Part shown: in pieces, positions 33,824 to 42,369 of the stretch
Position numbering within the stretch: the first letter of the stretch is position 1
Layout: every line of letters starts with the position of its first letter
Origin: Methanobacteriota archaeon
Lineage (GTDB): Archaea; Halobacteriota; Methanosarcinia; Methanosarcinales; Methanosarcinaceae
Length of the DNA: 60,307 bases
Direction: 5' to 3'
Assembly (NCBI GenBank): GCA_016841625.1
Contig: JAENYU010000026.1
Span: 1-60,307, forward strand
The notes under the pieces: model-generated
Database searches by the model: none
Told to the model about the DNA's origin: nothing
Seen by the model: only the letters and a program-made list of their open reading frames with translations
Translations under genes and position numbers: made by a program

Positions 33824-34645
33824 TTAGACAGCTCCCTGTTCCGGCTGTTCTTCATTGTTTTCAATCTTTTCTATTCGGGTTGACAGTTTCTGGAAGTGGT
33901 CAATGTATTCTTCACCCCATAAGCGGGCCCCGGGCTCGAAACTCATCAAGTATTTCCGGTCAAAGACCGCTACTTTGGGGAAGAGAGCCATTGCCATGAA
34001 ATTGTCCGCTACCACGAGCGAGGGAACCTTATCATTTTCCTTAAAGGTAAAAAGCTCGGCATTTTCAAGGCCAAGTAATCCTTCCGTTTCCGCCCTGTAA
34101 TCTTCAACCCACCTTCTCATGATCGGTTCGGGAATGAGGAGGGAGACTCTGACTCCTTTTTGTGCCAGGTCGAGGTAATGAGAAGGAAAAAGGGGATGGA
34201 AGTAGGAAAGAAGTCCCCTTATCACCTTTGCCTTTTTCATGTTTTCGACTAACGAGGGGATCATCTCAAACATGCGGTCAATCTCGGGCTCAGTCGTGGT
34301 ACATTCCCCAAGTTCGTTGATCCGGCGCAGGAGCTCGGGGGGAATTGCGTTCATATCCCTGTTAGCCCAGTATTCCACGTTTTCTTCCAGCAGGTCAAGG
34401 GTGTCCAGCAGAGGTTTCATTTTTTCGACAACGATTCTTCCGATGCCGGTAAGTGCGTAGAGGTCCTTTTCCTGGGTAATCAGGTGCTGTTCCTTGAGTT
34501 TCTTTAGCTGGGGCTGGATTGAAGTGGCGTTGGCTTTGAGGATTTCCCTCATAGTTTCGATGTTCTTTGGGCCTTCCATTAGAAGAAGGAGTATAGTCTT
34601 TCGTTTTTCGGAAAGGAAGAGCAGATCGACAAGTGGGTTTACCAT
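33824..34645 (-). CDS. FilR1/DUF1724 winged-helix transcriptional regulator
   Basis: The 273-residue protein has an N-terminal winged helix (LLFLSEKRKTILLLLMEGPKNIETMREIL...ATSIQPQLKKLKEQHLI, about 5-55) and a C-terminal FilR1 (DUF1724) ligand-binding region including SYFHPLFPSHYLDLAQKGVRVSLLIPEPIM and PSLVVADNFMAMALFP. Members include the Msr regulators of methyltransferase genes in Methanosarcina. Two relatives lie at 42.4 and 49.5 kb in this window but are closer to each other than to this one. No methyltransferase gene is adjacent, so its target is unknown. A long AT-rich spacer precedes it. Confidence 0.9.
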   Translation of the reverse strand: MVNPLVDLLFLSEKRKTILLLLMEGPKNIETMREILKANATSIQPQLKKLKEQHLITQEKDLYALTGIGRIVVEKMKPLLDTLDLLEENVEYWANRDMNAIPPELLRRINELGECTTTEPEIDRMFEMIPSLVENMKKAKVIRGLLSYFHPLFPSHYLDLAQKGVRVSLLIPEPIMRRWVEDYRAETEGLLGLENAELFTFKENDKVPSLVVADNFMAMALFPKVAVFDRKYLMSFEPGARLWGEEYIDHFQKLSTRIEKIENNEEQPEQGAV

Positions 34646-34997
34646 AAGCTTGCACCGTGGGAGTGGGTAATGGGATATTTTTGTGAGCGGCAGTGTGGTG
34701 AATGACAGTGTATATTCATTAATCGGGGGTTGGTGGCTAAGTGCATGTGGTTTATTAGTTCACATTGGCCGGTGCACATTAACTAAGTGTATTTAATTAA
34801 TAGTCGATAATATATAATAAGTTACAGATCAATCTATAATATATTCATACTACTATTATATATGTAGTTTGTTTCTGACATTCGAGTATCCTTACGCAGT
34901 TTTTCCCTTCTGGAAAATCTGTACTCAGGAACTCTATTTCAAAATGCATATATTAAGATAGTACATTGCGTATTATATATTATACAAAATAATTCTT
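34646..34997. other. AT-rich divergent spacer
   Basis: Between the FilR1 gene and the HExxH protein. It contains several TATA-like runs (gataatatataat, attatatatg, cgtattatatat) and cacat-ttaa-type phrases, suiting two divergent promoters, but none can be assigned firmly. No gene. Confidence 0.45.
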
Positions 34998-35939
34998 GTG
35001 CACATTTGCGGAGGGTCTGGTTTAGCTTCCACTCGTTTACCCGTTTCTTTGGTCTCAGGGGAAATAACAAACCCGCAGAGCCCCACTGAGGAAGAGAAAG
35101 AACTTTTCCTTGCGATTGCCGAACGCCTGATCAAAGCCTCAACCAGGAAACTGCTTCCCCACCCAATTAATGATGTGGTCAAAAGCCTTTCAAGAGAGCC
35201 TTTCCGAAAAGAAATCGGCTGTGCGTTTTTCCAGGATAAGAAAGTGGAGAGGGTCATTATCCGGGTAAGGACCCTGCTGATCGGGTGGGACGAAGCCCAG
35301 GCAAAAAAACTGGGAGAAGGGAGTCTTGGAGCTTATTCGTGGAACGACTGTGAAATCCGGATCAAAATGGGAATAAAAACCCTGAAATTTACAAATTACC
35401 TGATGCTAAACCCCCTGAATTTGAAGGAGAAAGAGCAGGATGAATTCGGGAAAATCGAAAATGAAGGCCTGCTCTACCATGAACTGCTGCACGGCCAGCT
35501 CCTGATTGATGCCATGCAAAAAAGTCCCAGCTGGCAGAAAAAGGTATGTATGCATGATTTTGATTTTGCCCCCGTGGATAAGGACCACAGGTTAATTCAT
35601 GACCTCCAGTCGGAGTTCATTAAAAATGCAGCAGTTGAGAAAGGGTACAGGCTTACGATAAAAAAAGTAGACGTGGAAGAGGAAGGCGGGGACGAGTTCG
35701 AATTTGTGCTGGGGGAAGCCTCCGAATTCATAGACAAAGGAGACATCACCCTCATGTACTACGTCCCCCCGGGCTGCGGCATAAGTAACATGGAGTTCGA
35801 GGTTCCGAAAGACAGTGAGGGAAACATCAAAACCAGCGGTCTCATGAAGATAAAGGGAAAAATAACCGATAAAACCAGGGAGAGACAATGTTACTACTGG
35901 ATCCTTCATTCCAGGGAGCATAAAAAAAGAAGTCCATAA
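34998..35939 (+). CDS. Unknown protein with HExxH motif, possible zinc metalloprotease
   Basis: The 313-residue protein carries YHELLHGQLLIDAM with a perfect HExxH at 161-165, preceded by a hydrophobic residue pattern as in zincin helices. A downstream metal ligand would be expected in MHDFDFAPVDKDHRLIHDLQ. No known family is recognised, and the C-terminal 110 residues (strand-rich, ending in KKRSP) look like a separate domain. No signal peptide: the first residues are hydrophilic. The start is uncertain because GTG 34,998 has no ribosome site and a GGAGGG occurs just inside the frame. It is placed next to a regulator and convergent with a PAS protein; no functional link is visible. Confidence 0.65.
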   Translation: MHICGGSGLASTRLPVSLVSGEITNPQSPTEEEKELFLAIAERLIKASTRKLLPHPINDVVKSLSREPFRKEIGCAFFQDKKVERVIIRVRTLLIGWDEAQAKKLGEGSLGAYSWNDCEIRIKMGIKTLKFTNYLMLNPLNLKEKEQDEFGKIENEGLLYHELLHGQLLIDAMQKSPSWQKKVCMHDFDFAPVDKDHRLIHDLQSEFIKNAAVEKGYRLTIKKVDVEEEGGDEFEFVLGEASEFIDKGDITLMYYVPPGCGISNMEFEVPKDSEGNIKTSGLMKIKGKITDKTRERQCYYWILHSREHKKRSP

Positions 35940-36487
35940 AGGTCCTGAACGTTTCCAGAGTTTTGGCCTGAATAAACTTTATCTCACCTGAATACAGGTT
36001 CTGCAGGATACAGTCGTTGAATATAGTATTCACAACCATACCCTGCAAACTTTGGGGTCTGCAGCTATTTCCGGATTCGATCGTGCCGGGTTTCATTTCA
36101 GTCTCCCAACATTTCCTGTTTCCGGTTTACACGTTCGTCATTCATTCGGAGTACGAGATCTCCCATACCCATACATACTCCTCCCCCCTATAAGGGAAAT
36201 ATGGAGCAACGTAGATACAGTTTAAATTATATCTACAAGTTCAGTATGTATATTCTAACGTATAAATAGTTAATTGTTAAGGAAGTGTCAAACCTGATCA
36301 GCAGTATCAACAATTAACATAATGTCACACTGAACCCCCATATTCCTGAATGACATAATGTTTCCCTGCTGTGATCAGTAATGGTAAAAAGGATAATTAT
36401 AGAGCTAAAAATGTCAGAATCCAGTACTTTTCATCCCCCATTCGGCAGGTAAATGTATAAAGGACTTTTGGCACCTCAAGGTTTCTT
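35940..36487. other. Spacer between HExxH gene and PAS protein
   Basis: AT-rich with imperfect inverted pieces (cctgatcagcagtat against gctgtgatcagtaat) and repeated cataatgt at 36,318 and 36,353. No gene found. Confidence 0.4.
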
Positions 36488-37363
36488 TCAGGCTTTTTCA
36501 TATTTTTCAGTGACGTCTTCGATTATGCCCTGGAAATGGGTTACGATTCCTTCTTCATTTCGCTGGATAAAGGTTGTTTCTTCCACCCAGCGCACTTCCC
36601 CGGACTTTGTGAGGATGCGGTATTCGCGGTTGAAAACCTTGCCGCCTTCCCTGCAGTTCTCGTCAAGTTCGAGTTCCACCTGGAGCAGGTCATCGGGGTG
36701 GACGATCTTTCCGTAGAGGACCCTGCCGGAGATGAAGTCTTCGGGAGGATACCCGAATCGCCGGATATTTTCGGACACGTAGAGCGTGGGCCAGTACTTT
36801 TCGGCTTTCCACAGGAACACGGTCATGGGGCTGTTGTTGATCACGGTCTCCAGGGCTTTTTCCCTGTCTAAAAGGGCTTTTTGCTTTTCCATGAGGGCTT
36901 TCTGGCTTTCCAGGGCGTCTCTCAGAGCCCTTTCTTTTTCAATTTCTTCCGTAATGTCCCGGACTATCCCCTGAAAGTGGGTTACTTCTCCCAGCTCATC
37001 TCGCTGAATAAAGGTCTTTTCTTCCACCCAGTGCACTTCTCCCCTGCCGGTGAGCACCCTGTACCGCTGGATAAACTTATCCTTTCCCAGTGCACAGCAC
37101 CTGTTGAGTTCCGACCTGACTTTTTCAAGGTCCTCGGAATGCACGATACCGGAATACATGATCCTGCCAGTCAGGAAATCCTCTGAGCTGTACCCCAGCA
37201 GGCTGACATTTTCCGAGACGTATTCGGCAGGCCAATTTTCTTCCGCTGCCCACAGGAAAACCATCACAGGGCTGTTGTTGATAATGGTTTCCAGGGTTTT
37301 CTGCCTTTCCAGTGCCTCCCCCAGAGCCTCTTCGTTACTTTCAGCTAAATAATTGAATCCCAT
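36488..37363 (-). CDS. Tandem PAS/PAC protein without kinase domain
   Basis: The 291-residue product consists of two PAS/PAC units (about 20-140 and 170-290), each with INNSPV/MTVFLW, YVSEN, the conserved Trp-x-E after the heme-pocket-like region (EVHWVEEKTFIQRD; EVRWVEETTFIQRN) and THFQGIVRD/IEDVTE. A coiled-coil linker of about 30 residues rich in KALLEREKAL lies between. There is no HisKA, HATPase, GGDEF or receiver part. The PAS sequence is close to that in the big kinase at 43.3 kb (NNSPVIAFLW...WVDERTFIQRD). It is likely a stand-alone sensor or a remnant of a kinase that lost its output. Confidence 0.85.
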   Translation of the reverse strand: MGFNYLAESNEEALGEALERQKTLETIINNSPVMVFLWAAEENWPAEYVSENVSLLGYSSEDFLTGRIMYSGIVHSEDLEKVRSELNRCCALGKDKFIQRYRVLTGRGEVHWVEEKTFIQRDELGEVTHFQGIVRDITEEIEKERALRDALESQKALMEKQKALLDREKALETVINNSPMTVFLWKAEKYWPTLYVSENIRRFGYPPEDFISGRVLYGKIVHPDDLLQVELELDENCREGGKVFNREYRILTKSGEVRWVEETTFIQRNEEGIVTHFQGIIEDVTEKYEKA

Positions 37364-37489
37364 TGTAAATCCTCACTCTCCAGAACCCCTTTCGGTAGTT
37401 CCGGGCAATTCTCCCCTGAAAACTTCCAGGTAAATATAATATATCTTGAATATAAGATATGTTTCAATACCTTATAAAACGCTGTCCTT

Positions 37490-37672
37490 ATGCACGGAGC
37501 CCGGGGAAAAAGCGGGCTCCCGGATAACATGCTCCCTGAAAAGAAGGCAGGATGCCTCTGCCGGGGATGTGAACTTTATAAGAAGTTCCGGTTTGAAGGC
37601 CAGTATTTCTGCAGGTACGAACGAGCAGTCGGGGATCTCTCCAACTCCGTTCTCTTTTTACCCCGGTTCTAA
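37490..37672 (+). CDS. Small Cys-rich protein candidate
   Basis: A 60-codon frame contains CLCRGCELYKKFRFEGQYFC, a C-x-C-x2-C-x12-C pattern suggesting a small zinc or iron-sulfur site. A ttataaaac box lies about 20 bases before the ATG, so a leaderless transcript is plausible. Codon use looks like Methanosarcina coding DNA in the Cys-rich part but not in the last 15 codons. No family is recognised with certainty. Confidence 0.4.
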   Translation: MHGARGKSGLPDNMLPEKKAGCLCRGCELYKKFRFEGQYFCRYERAVGDLSNSVLFLPRF

Positions 37673-37724
37673 ATTTCCTGAGGCTTCAGGATATCACTGC
37701 CTGCATTCTGAAAACCCCATAAAA

Positions 37725-37885
37725 GTTTCTTGAATAACTATAAAGGTTATGTGGATGACTAAAACCGTTTCTTGAATAACTATAAAGGTTGTGTGGGTAA
37801 CTAAAAAAGTTTCTTGAATAACTATAAAGGTTATGTGAGTAACTAAAGAAGTTCCTTGAAAGCCAATAAAAGTTAGCTGGGTGAC
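37725..37885. repeat. 42-bp tandem repeat, nearly four copies
   Basis: Copies begin with gtt(t/c)cttgaa at 37,725, 37,767, 37,809 and 37,851, each followed by ataactataaaggtt(a/g)tgtg. The unit is exactly 42 bases. The frames carry frequent stops, so it is not coding. It lies between the PAS region and the permease gene, downstream of both. The remaining sequence to 38,015 is spacer. Confidence 0.9.
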
Positions 37886-38015
37886 CGGAGAGGAAACAAG
37901 AAGTAAGAAGATAGAAATGAAAAATAAGAAATAAAAAAATCAGAAACCCGAGGATTCACCCGTTCTTCTAACGGCTGTGATCTCCAGGCATTTTCTGATA
38001 CATTATTTTTTTGGG

Positions 38016-39461
38016 TTACATTATGGATTCGCTTGATACCGCTATTTCCCTCTCCACCGGCTTTGCATTCTCGTTCTGGGAGTAGAACCAGAGCGGCAGG
38101 TAAAGGGCCAGCACCACGAACCCGACGATAGTTGAGGTCCATCCCACTTCAAGGCTGTTCAGGAAGATCACACCGACCAGACAGAGGGGGAGGTTGAAGA
38201 ACCCGAAGAAGAAGGCAACGTATTCCCACTTTTTCGGGGCTTTGAAGGGCCTCTCGAGTGTTGCGAACTCCGGGCTCCGTTTTGCCTTCACGTAGGCAAA
38301 GAGGCTGATCCCGTTTGCGAAGACGTATCCGATGGAGGACGCCGCCAGGATGGCAGCAGGGGTTCCCAGGGTAATAAGGCCCAGGTTGAAGATGGCAATC
38401 ACGATCATGGCGTTGACCGGGGTCCCATGGGGGTTCATTTTACCAAAGAACTTCGGCAGGTTTCCTTCATCGGACAGGGAGTACATAGCCCTTGAAGCTC
38501 CAAGGAAGGCGGTCTGGATGATCAGGACCATTGCTGCAATCAGCATGAGGATGGCAATGGAAGCTCCTATGGGTCCGAGGGTCATCTGGGCAACCGGAAG
38601 CATCGGGGAGAAGGGCTCGGCAAGGATACCTTCAATTCCGAGGGTACCCGTACATGCGGCCTGGACCAGGATGAAGGTCGCAAGGCAGATCGCCCCGCAG
38701 ATGAAGAGGGCTTTGGGGACATCGGACTTCGGATTCTTGTATTCCGGCCCGTAGATGGCTGCGGTTTCCCAGGCGCAGGCACTCCACTGGGCCATGGCAA
38801 AGAGTCCTAGAAGGATCAGGACGTGTTCAAGGTCCCAGGACCATTCGGGAGGCAGCCAGGCCCCGGTGATGTTGCTCATCTCGAAATGTCCGGTTACGAA
38901 AGGTGCAAGGGTGATAATGATAAGGGGGGCAAGGGAGAGCACTGCAAGGATGTATCCGAGGGTTGCTCCACCGGCAAGTCCGCGATAATTGACTATAATA
39001 AGGAAGAGGAATACAGTCGCACCGGATGCGAGATAGAGCGCCAGGTCCGGCACCCCGGCAAAGGCAGGGACAAGGCCTTTAAGGTAACTTCCGATCAGGA
39101 TTGCAAAGATCGCCAGCACCGGGTTCCAGGCAAACCAGTAACTCCAGGCACTGAAACCTCCAAGAAATTTACTCCGGTCATAACGTTTGTTTGCATCCCT
39201 TGTTTTGAACACACTCTGGGCATACCCGGGCAGCCCGGAGGCTTTCGGGAACATTGTTGCCAGTTCTCCGTAGGCAAAGTTCTGCATGAAACCCTGGAAA
39301 ACGGAAAGACCCCAAACAATAATTGCAAATGCCCAGACATAACTTGCGAAATAACCTATGGACGGCAGGATCAGCACAGGGACCCCAAGAGCAATTGCAA
39401 GCCCCTGTTTCCAGTCTATTGTTCTTTGAAGCCCTCCGGCTTCGTTGCTTTCTTCACTCAT
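38016..39461 (-). CDS. APC-family permease next to mtbB, probable methylamine transporter
   Basis: The product has about 12 hydrophobic helices and the amino acid/polyamine/organocation (APC) signature near the front: GLAIALGVPVLILPSIGYFASYVWAFAIIVWGLSVFQG and a FAYGELATMFPKASGLPGYA segment. Position next to mtbB/mtbC and a length of about 481 residues fit the methylamine permeases (MtbP-like) that accompany methyltransferase genes in Methanosarcina. The ATG at 39,461 is preferred over GTG four codons earlier. It lies 267 bases downstream of mtbB, separated by a hairpin, so it may be weakly co-transcribed or independent. Substrate identity is by context only. Confidence 0.85.
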   Translation of the reverse strand: MSEESNEAGGLQRTIDWKQGLAIALGVPVLILPSIGYFASYVWAFAIIVWGLSVFQGFMQNFAYGELATMFPKASGLPGYAQSVFKTRDANKRYDRSKFLGGFSAWSYWFAWNPVLAIFAILIGSYLKGLVPAFAGVPDLALYLASGATVFLFLIIVNYRGLAGGATLGYILAVLSLAPLIIITLAPFVTGHFEMSNITGAWLPPEWSWDLEHVLILLGLFAMAQWSACAWETAAIYGPEYKNPKSDVPKALFICGAICLATFILVQAACTGTLGIEGILAEPFSPMLPVAQMTLGPIGASIAILMLIAAMVLIIQTAFLGASRAMYSLSDEGNLPKFFGKMNPHGTPVNAMIVIAIFNLGLITLGTPAAILAASSIGYVFANGISLFAYVKAKRSPEFATLERPFKAPKKWEYVAFFFGFFNLPLCLVGVIFLNSLEVGWTSTIVGFVVLALYLPLWFYSQNENAKPVEREIAVSSESIM

Positions 39462-39634
39462 AGTTCGGCACACACTCCATATTTTTTTGGATAGGACGAC
39501 GATTAGCTCAGCTCTTTGACATTAATAATCAGGCTGCGTAATGTTTTTGAGGAGAAAGCAGGACGTCTTGTCCGTAAAGAGGCCAGAATTCTTTCCAGGG
39601 AAAAGGCCTCCTGAAAAAAAGCTATCTCCACTCC

Positions 39635-39652
39635 CCGGCAGGATACTGCCGG
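39635..39652 (-). terminator. Hairpin after mtbB
   Basis: The sequence ccggcaggatactgccgg is a perfect seven-pair stem with a GATA loop. Read on the minus strand, it is followed 12 bases later by agctttttttcagg. It lies about 75 bases beyond the mtbB stop codon and could end or process the mtbCB transcript. Confidence 0.6.
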
Positions 39653-39727
39653 TTCACAGTGAAGGAACCAGGGACAAAGACGCTGTTTTCTCTTTTCTTC
39701 GTCAGGTTTTAGTCAAATCTTTTCGGC

Positions 39728-41131
39728 TTATGCGATCTGTTTCCTGAAGAGGTCGCAGGAATTGATCTTGACGTCGAGAAGTTTCTCGATGTTCATCTTT
39801 GCTGCAATGCCTTTGGCTGCGCCTGCAACGGAGGTGATTACTCCGATGTCGAGTTCTTCGCGGATTTCACGCATGACGTGTTCGTCCGAGAGGTCCATGG
39901 TGTCGACGCCGACTTTCTTTGCGACGTATTCCTTGGCTTCGCCGATTCTCATGTTCTTTGAGAATTCCATCCTTGCAACGAGGTCGCCTGCTGCCCTGAT
40001 CCCGGTCATCCCGGAAGCCATGATGTGTGCGATCGGCATACCCAGCGGGTCGCCGACCCCTATCTATATGCCGTCTACGCCGGCAATCTCGACCATTGCC
40101 TTGCTTGCCCTGGTCACGGCGTCGATGGGTGGAGTTTCGAGCATCGGGATTCCGCCGACCCCCATTCCCATGTCCACGTGACAGGGCAGGGTGGAAACTT
40201 CCACAGCGGCTTTTATGAAGGTTACCGCACGAGCAAGGTTCCAGGCCGAGGTCTTGCTGGTATTGGTGTTGACAACAGGCCCGAAGACATTAGCTCCGGC
40301 TTTTGCCACAAGAGGGGCCTGCTGGTGCGGCCAGAGCCCTGCAAGGCCCACTCCGTCATATTCGAGTTCCCCATGCATCCCGAGCACGAGTTCCCCTGCC
40401 ATCCCTACTTCGATGTACATGTCAGGGAACTGGGTCCTGAGGGCTTCCACTGCATGCAGGGTCCCGTAAAAATCTCCGTCGCCGGCGGCAGCGGTTGTGT
40501 CGAAGTTGACCCCATCAGTCCCGCTTGCAAAGAGGCGCTGCATGATCCATACCATATCCCTGGTCATGTGTTCGGCAGCGTGTTCCATGGACTCCCGGGC
40601 TTCCTGGATCTTGAATGCCTTCATGAGGTCGCCGGGGTTTTCGAAAGGCCCGTCAGGAGTATAATAAAGGCCCATGTTCGGCATTGCCCCGTAAAAGAGG
40701 GGGATGATCATGTTCTGCTGGCAGACTTCCATTGCCTGGCACTCATTTGCGATCACGGGCTTAACCGGCTTGAAACTGTAGTCGATGTGCCCGAGTTCCA
40801 TGGTGTCAGCGCCAAAAGCCCTCTCGTGCATCATGCAGCCGACCAAACGGCTGGAGGGAATCCCCACACCACTGTTACCCTGGTCCCCATCAATCCTGAG
40901 GGTCCCGATGTCGTGGGTAACAGGAACTTCCATACCCTGTTCCACACTTACGGCTTTACCCGGCATCATCAGGATTTCTGCAAGCTTGTCGATTTCGTCC
41001 CCGGAAAGGGTAGAGATTTCACCAAGGTCTGCGGCATCAGCTGTTCCCGCCTCGATCTCCTCGATGATCTTTTCTTTTGTCAGGAAGACTCTCTTGCCGT
41101 CTCCCATCCTCAAAGCATATTCTGTAGCCAT
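39728..41131 (-). CDS. mtbB: Dimethylamine:corrinoid methyltransferase with in-frame amber (pyrrolysine)
   Basis: Read through the TAG at 40,064-40,066 the frame gives 467 residues, the usual length of MtbB, and the sequence on both sides ([11 protein letters not shown], amber, then [21 protein letters not shown]) is uninterrupted family sequence. The amber codon is residue 356, the place of pyrrolysine in MtbB. The enzyme transfers a methyl group from dimethylamine to the corrinoid protein MtbC. It lies 21 bases after mtbC in the same operon. A conventional gene caller would split it into a 355-residue protein and a 103-residue fragment. Pyrrolysine genes (pylTSBCD) are not in this window and are required elsewhere. 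Confidence 0.95.
40064..40066 (-). other. In-frame UAG decoded as pyrrolysine
   Basis: The minus-strand codon is TAG inside GTA GAC GGC ATA TAG ATA GGG GTC. The downstream 111 codons continue in frame to TAA at 39,728-39,730 with full family conservation. Confidence 0.93.
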
Positions 41132-41152
41132 TTTTAGCCTCCGGAAACGGGA

Positions 41153-41797
41153 TTAAAGGAGAAGCTCCTTAGCTTTGGCAACTGCTTCACTTGCATTTTC
41201 AGCGTAGCAGTCCGCACCGATCTTTTCGGCCCAGGCCTGGGTGGCGGGGGCGCCTCCGACCATTACCTTTACGTTTTCCCTCATGCCTTCTTCTTTCAGG
41301 AGCGCGATGATTTCTTTTTGGCCCGGCAGGGTGGTGGTCATCAGGGCAGAAAGCCCGATCATGTTTGCTTTGACTTCCTTTGCCTTTTCAATGAAGTTCC
41401 TGAGAGGAACGTCCCGGCCGATGTCGTGCACTTCAAAGCCTGCGGACTGGAGCATGGTAGAAACAATAGACTTCCCGATGTCGTGTACGTCCCCCTCCAC
41501 GGTCCCGTTCACGATGACCCCGAGCTTTTTGCTTTCACTGCCTTCCGGAAGGTCGGCTTCAAGGACTGCAACCCCTGCACCCATTGCATCTGCAGCCATC
41601 ATCACATGGGGCAGGAATAGTTTTCCCCTCTCGAAAAGAACCCCGACCTCATTCATACCGGCTGCAAGTCCTTTCTCAATGATTTCTGCGGGTTCCATTA
41701 CCTCTTTTGCCTTTTCTACGGCAGCGAGTACTGCGTCTTTCTTACAGGAAATAATCGCGTCCGAAAGTTCCTGAATTAATTCTTCTTTGCTTGCCAT
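41153..41797 (-). CDS. mtbC: Dimethylamine corrinoid protein
   Basis: From ATG 41,797 (GGAGG at about eight bases upstream) the protein has 214 residues. It has an N-terminal helical cap (residues 1-85) and a B12-binding Rossmann domain with the corrinoid-ligand motif GDVHDIGKS (His105 is the base-on ligand), then GRDVPLRNFI, GLSALMTTTL and MVGGAPATQ. These are the complete features of methylamine corrinoid proteins (MtbC/MttC/MtmC); partnership with the adjacent mtbB makes MtbC the right name. It passes methyl groups from MtbB to the coenzyme M methylase MtbA, which is not in this window. It is first in the operon. Confidence 0.95.
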   Translation of the reverse strand: MASKEELIQELSDAIISCKKDAVLAAVEKAKEVMEPAEIIEKGLAAGMNEVGVLFERGKLFLPHVMMAADAMGAGVAVLEADLPEGSESKKLGVIVNGTVEGDVHDIGKSIVSTMLQSAGFEVHDIGRDVPLRNFIEKAKEVKANMIGLSALMTTTLPGQKEIIALLKEEGMRENVKVMVGGAPATQAWAEKIGADCYAENASEAVAKAKELLL

Positions 41798-42115
41798 TTT
41801 TAAAACCTCCATTCATAAGGAAACCGGCTTTGCTTCTGATGGGAAAAGGGTTGATTCCTCGTTGTCTGCTATTTTCAACCTTTGTTGTGCGTCAGGAAAC
41901 AGTCCGGCTTTCTGTAAGTGCAGGGGTAATCCGGAAATCTGAATAACCCTGATTGCTTCACTTTTATATTATCAAAAATATTTAGCCTAGCCCATGTCGT
42001 TTTTTCCAGGACCCCTGTCCAGAGAAGGAGGGGAAGGTATCGGCAGAGAATAGAAGAATCCGGAAGGGAAATGTGCCGGGCCGCTTCAGGGGGATAAAGG
42101 CGTTAATCCGGCCTT

Positions 42116-42183
42116 ATGCGCAGGAGCTTGGCCTGGCGCATGAGTTTGGCCATGCGCAATAGCTTGGCCATGCGCAAGAGATT
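42116..42183. promoter_or_regulatory. 18-bp repeat array, candidate regulator-binding sites
   Basis: Four consecutive units start at 42,116, 42,134, 42,152 and 42,170: atgcgcaggagcttggcc, tggcgcatgagtttggcc, atgcgcaatagcttggcc and a truncated atgcgcaagagatt. The third and fourth meet a TATA-like agtatatatgg. The regular 18-base period and position between mtbC and a FilR1 regulator gene make it a candidate operator. Confidence 0.65.
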
Positions 42184-42333
42184 AGTATATATGGAATTGA
42201 TTTGCTTATTATAAGATAATTATAATAATCTTTACAGGGCGCAGAGAAGTACCTCTTCTCCCTTACCTTCATCCTTTTACCCAGATTCCGCTTTACTGCC
42301 GGTCCGTGGCCGTAATCTCAATAAAAAGCACAA

Positions 42334-42345
42334 TATTTTTATAAA
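42334..42345 (+). promoter_or_regulatory. TATA-like box of the regulator gene
   Basis: The run atttttataaat lies about 25-30 bases before the ATG at 42,370, which would make the transcript leaderless or nearly so. A matching tttataaataaa precedes the paralogue at 49,499. Confidence 0.5.
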
Positions 42346-42369
42346 TAGTAAGTATAAAATCTGATAGAA

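Larger units (their letters stand above)
41798..42369. other. Regulatory spacer between mtbC and the divergent FilR1 regulator
   Basis: A 570-base region with no gene. It holds a TATA-like gataatataaaag (minus strand) at about 41,965, an 18-bp operator-like repeat array at 42,116-42,183, TATA-like agtatatatgg at 42,184 and the regulator's own box at 42,334. If transcription of mtbC starts near the array, the leader would be about 350 bases, in line with the long leaders known for methyltransferase genes in this genus. Confidence 0.55.

Noticed and set aside
39728-40039. A separate 103-codon gene
   Set aside because: It is the C-terminal part of mtbB after the amber codon; the sequence continues the family without a break.
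40025-41137. A 370-codon plus-strand frame opposite mtbB
   Set aside because: Antisense shadow of a strongly conserved gene; the product has no recognisable fold.
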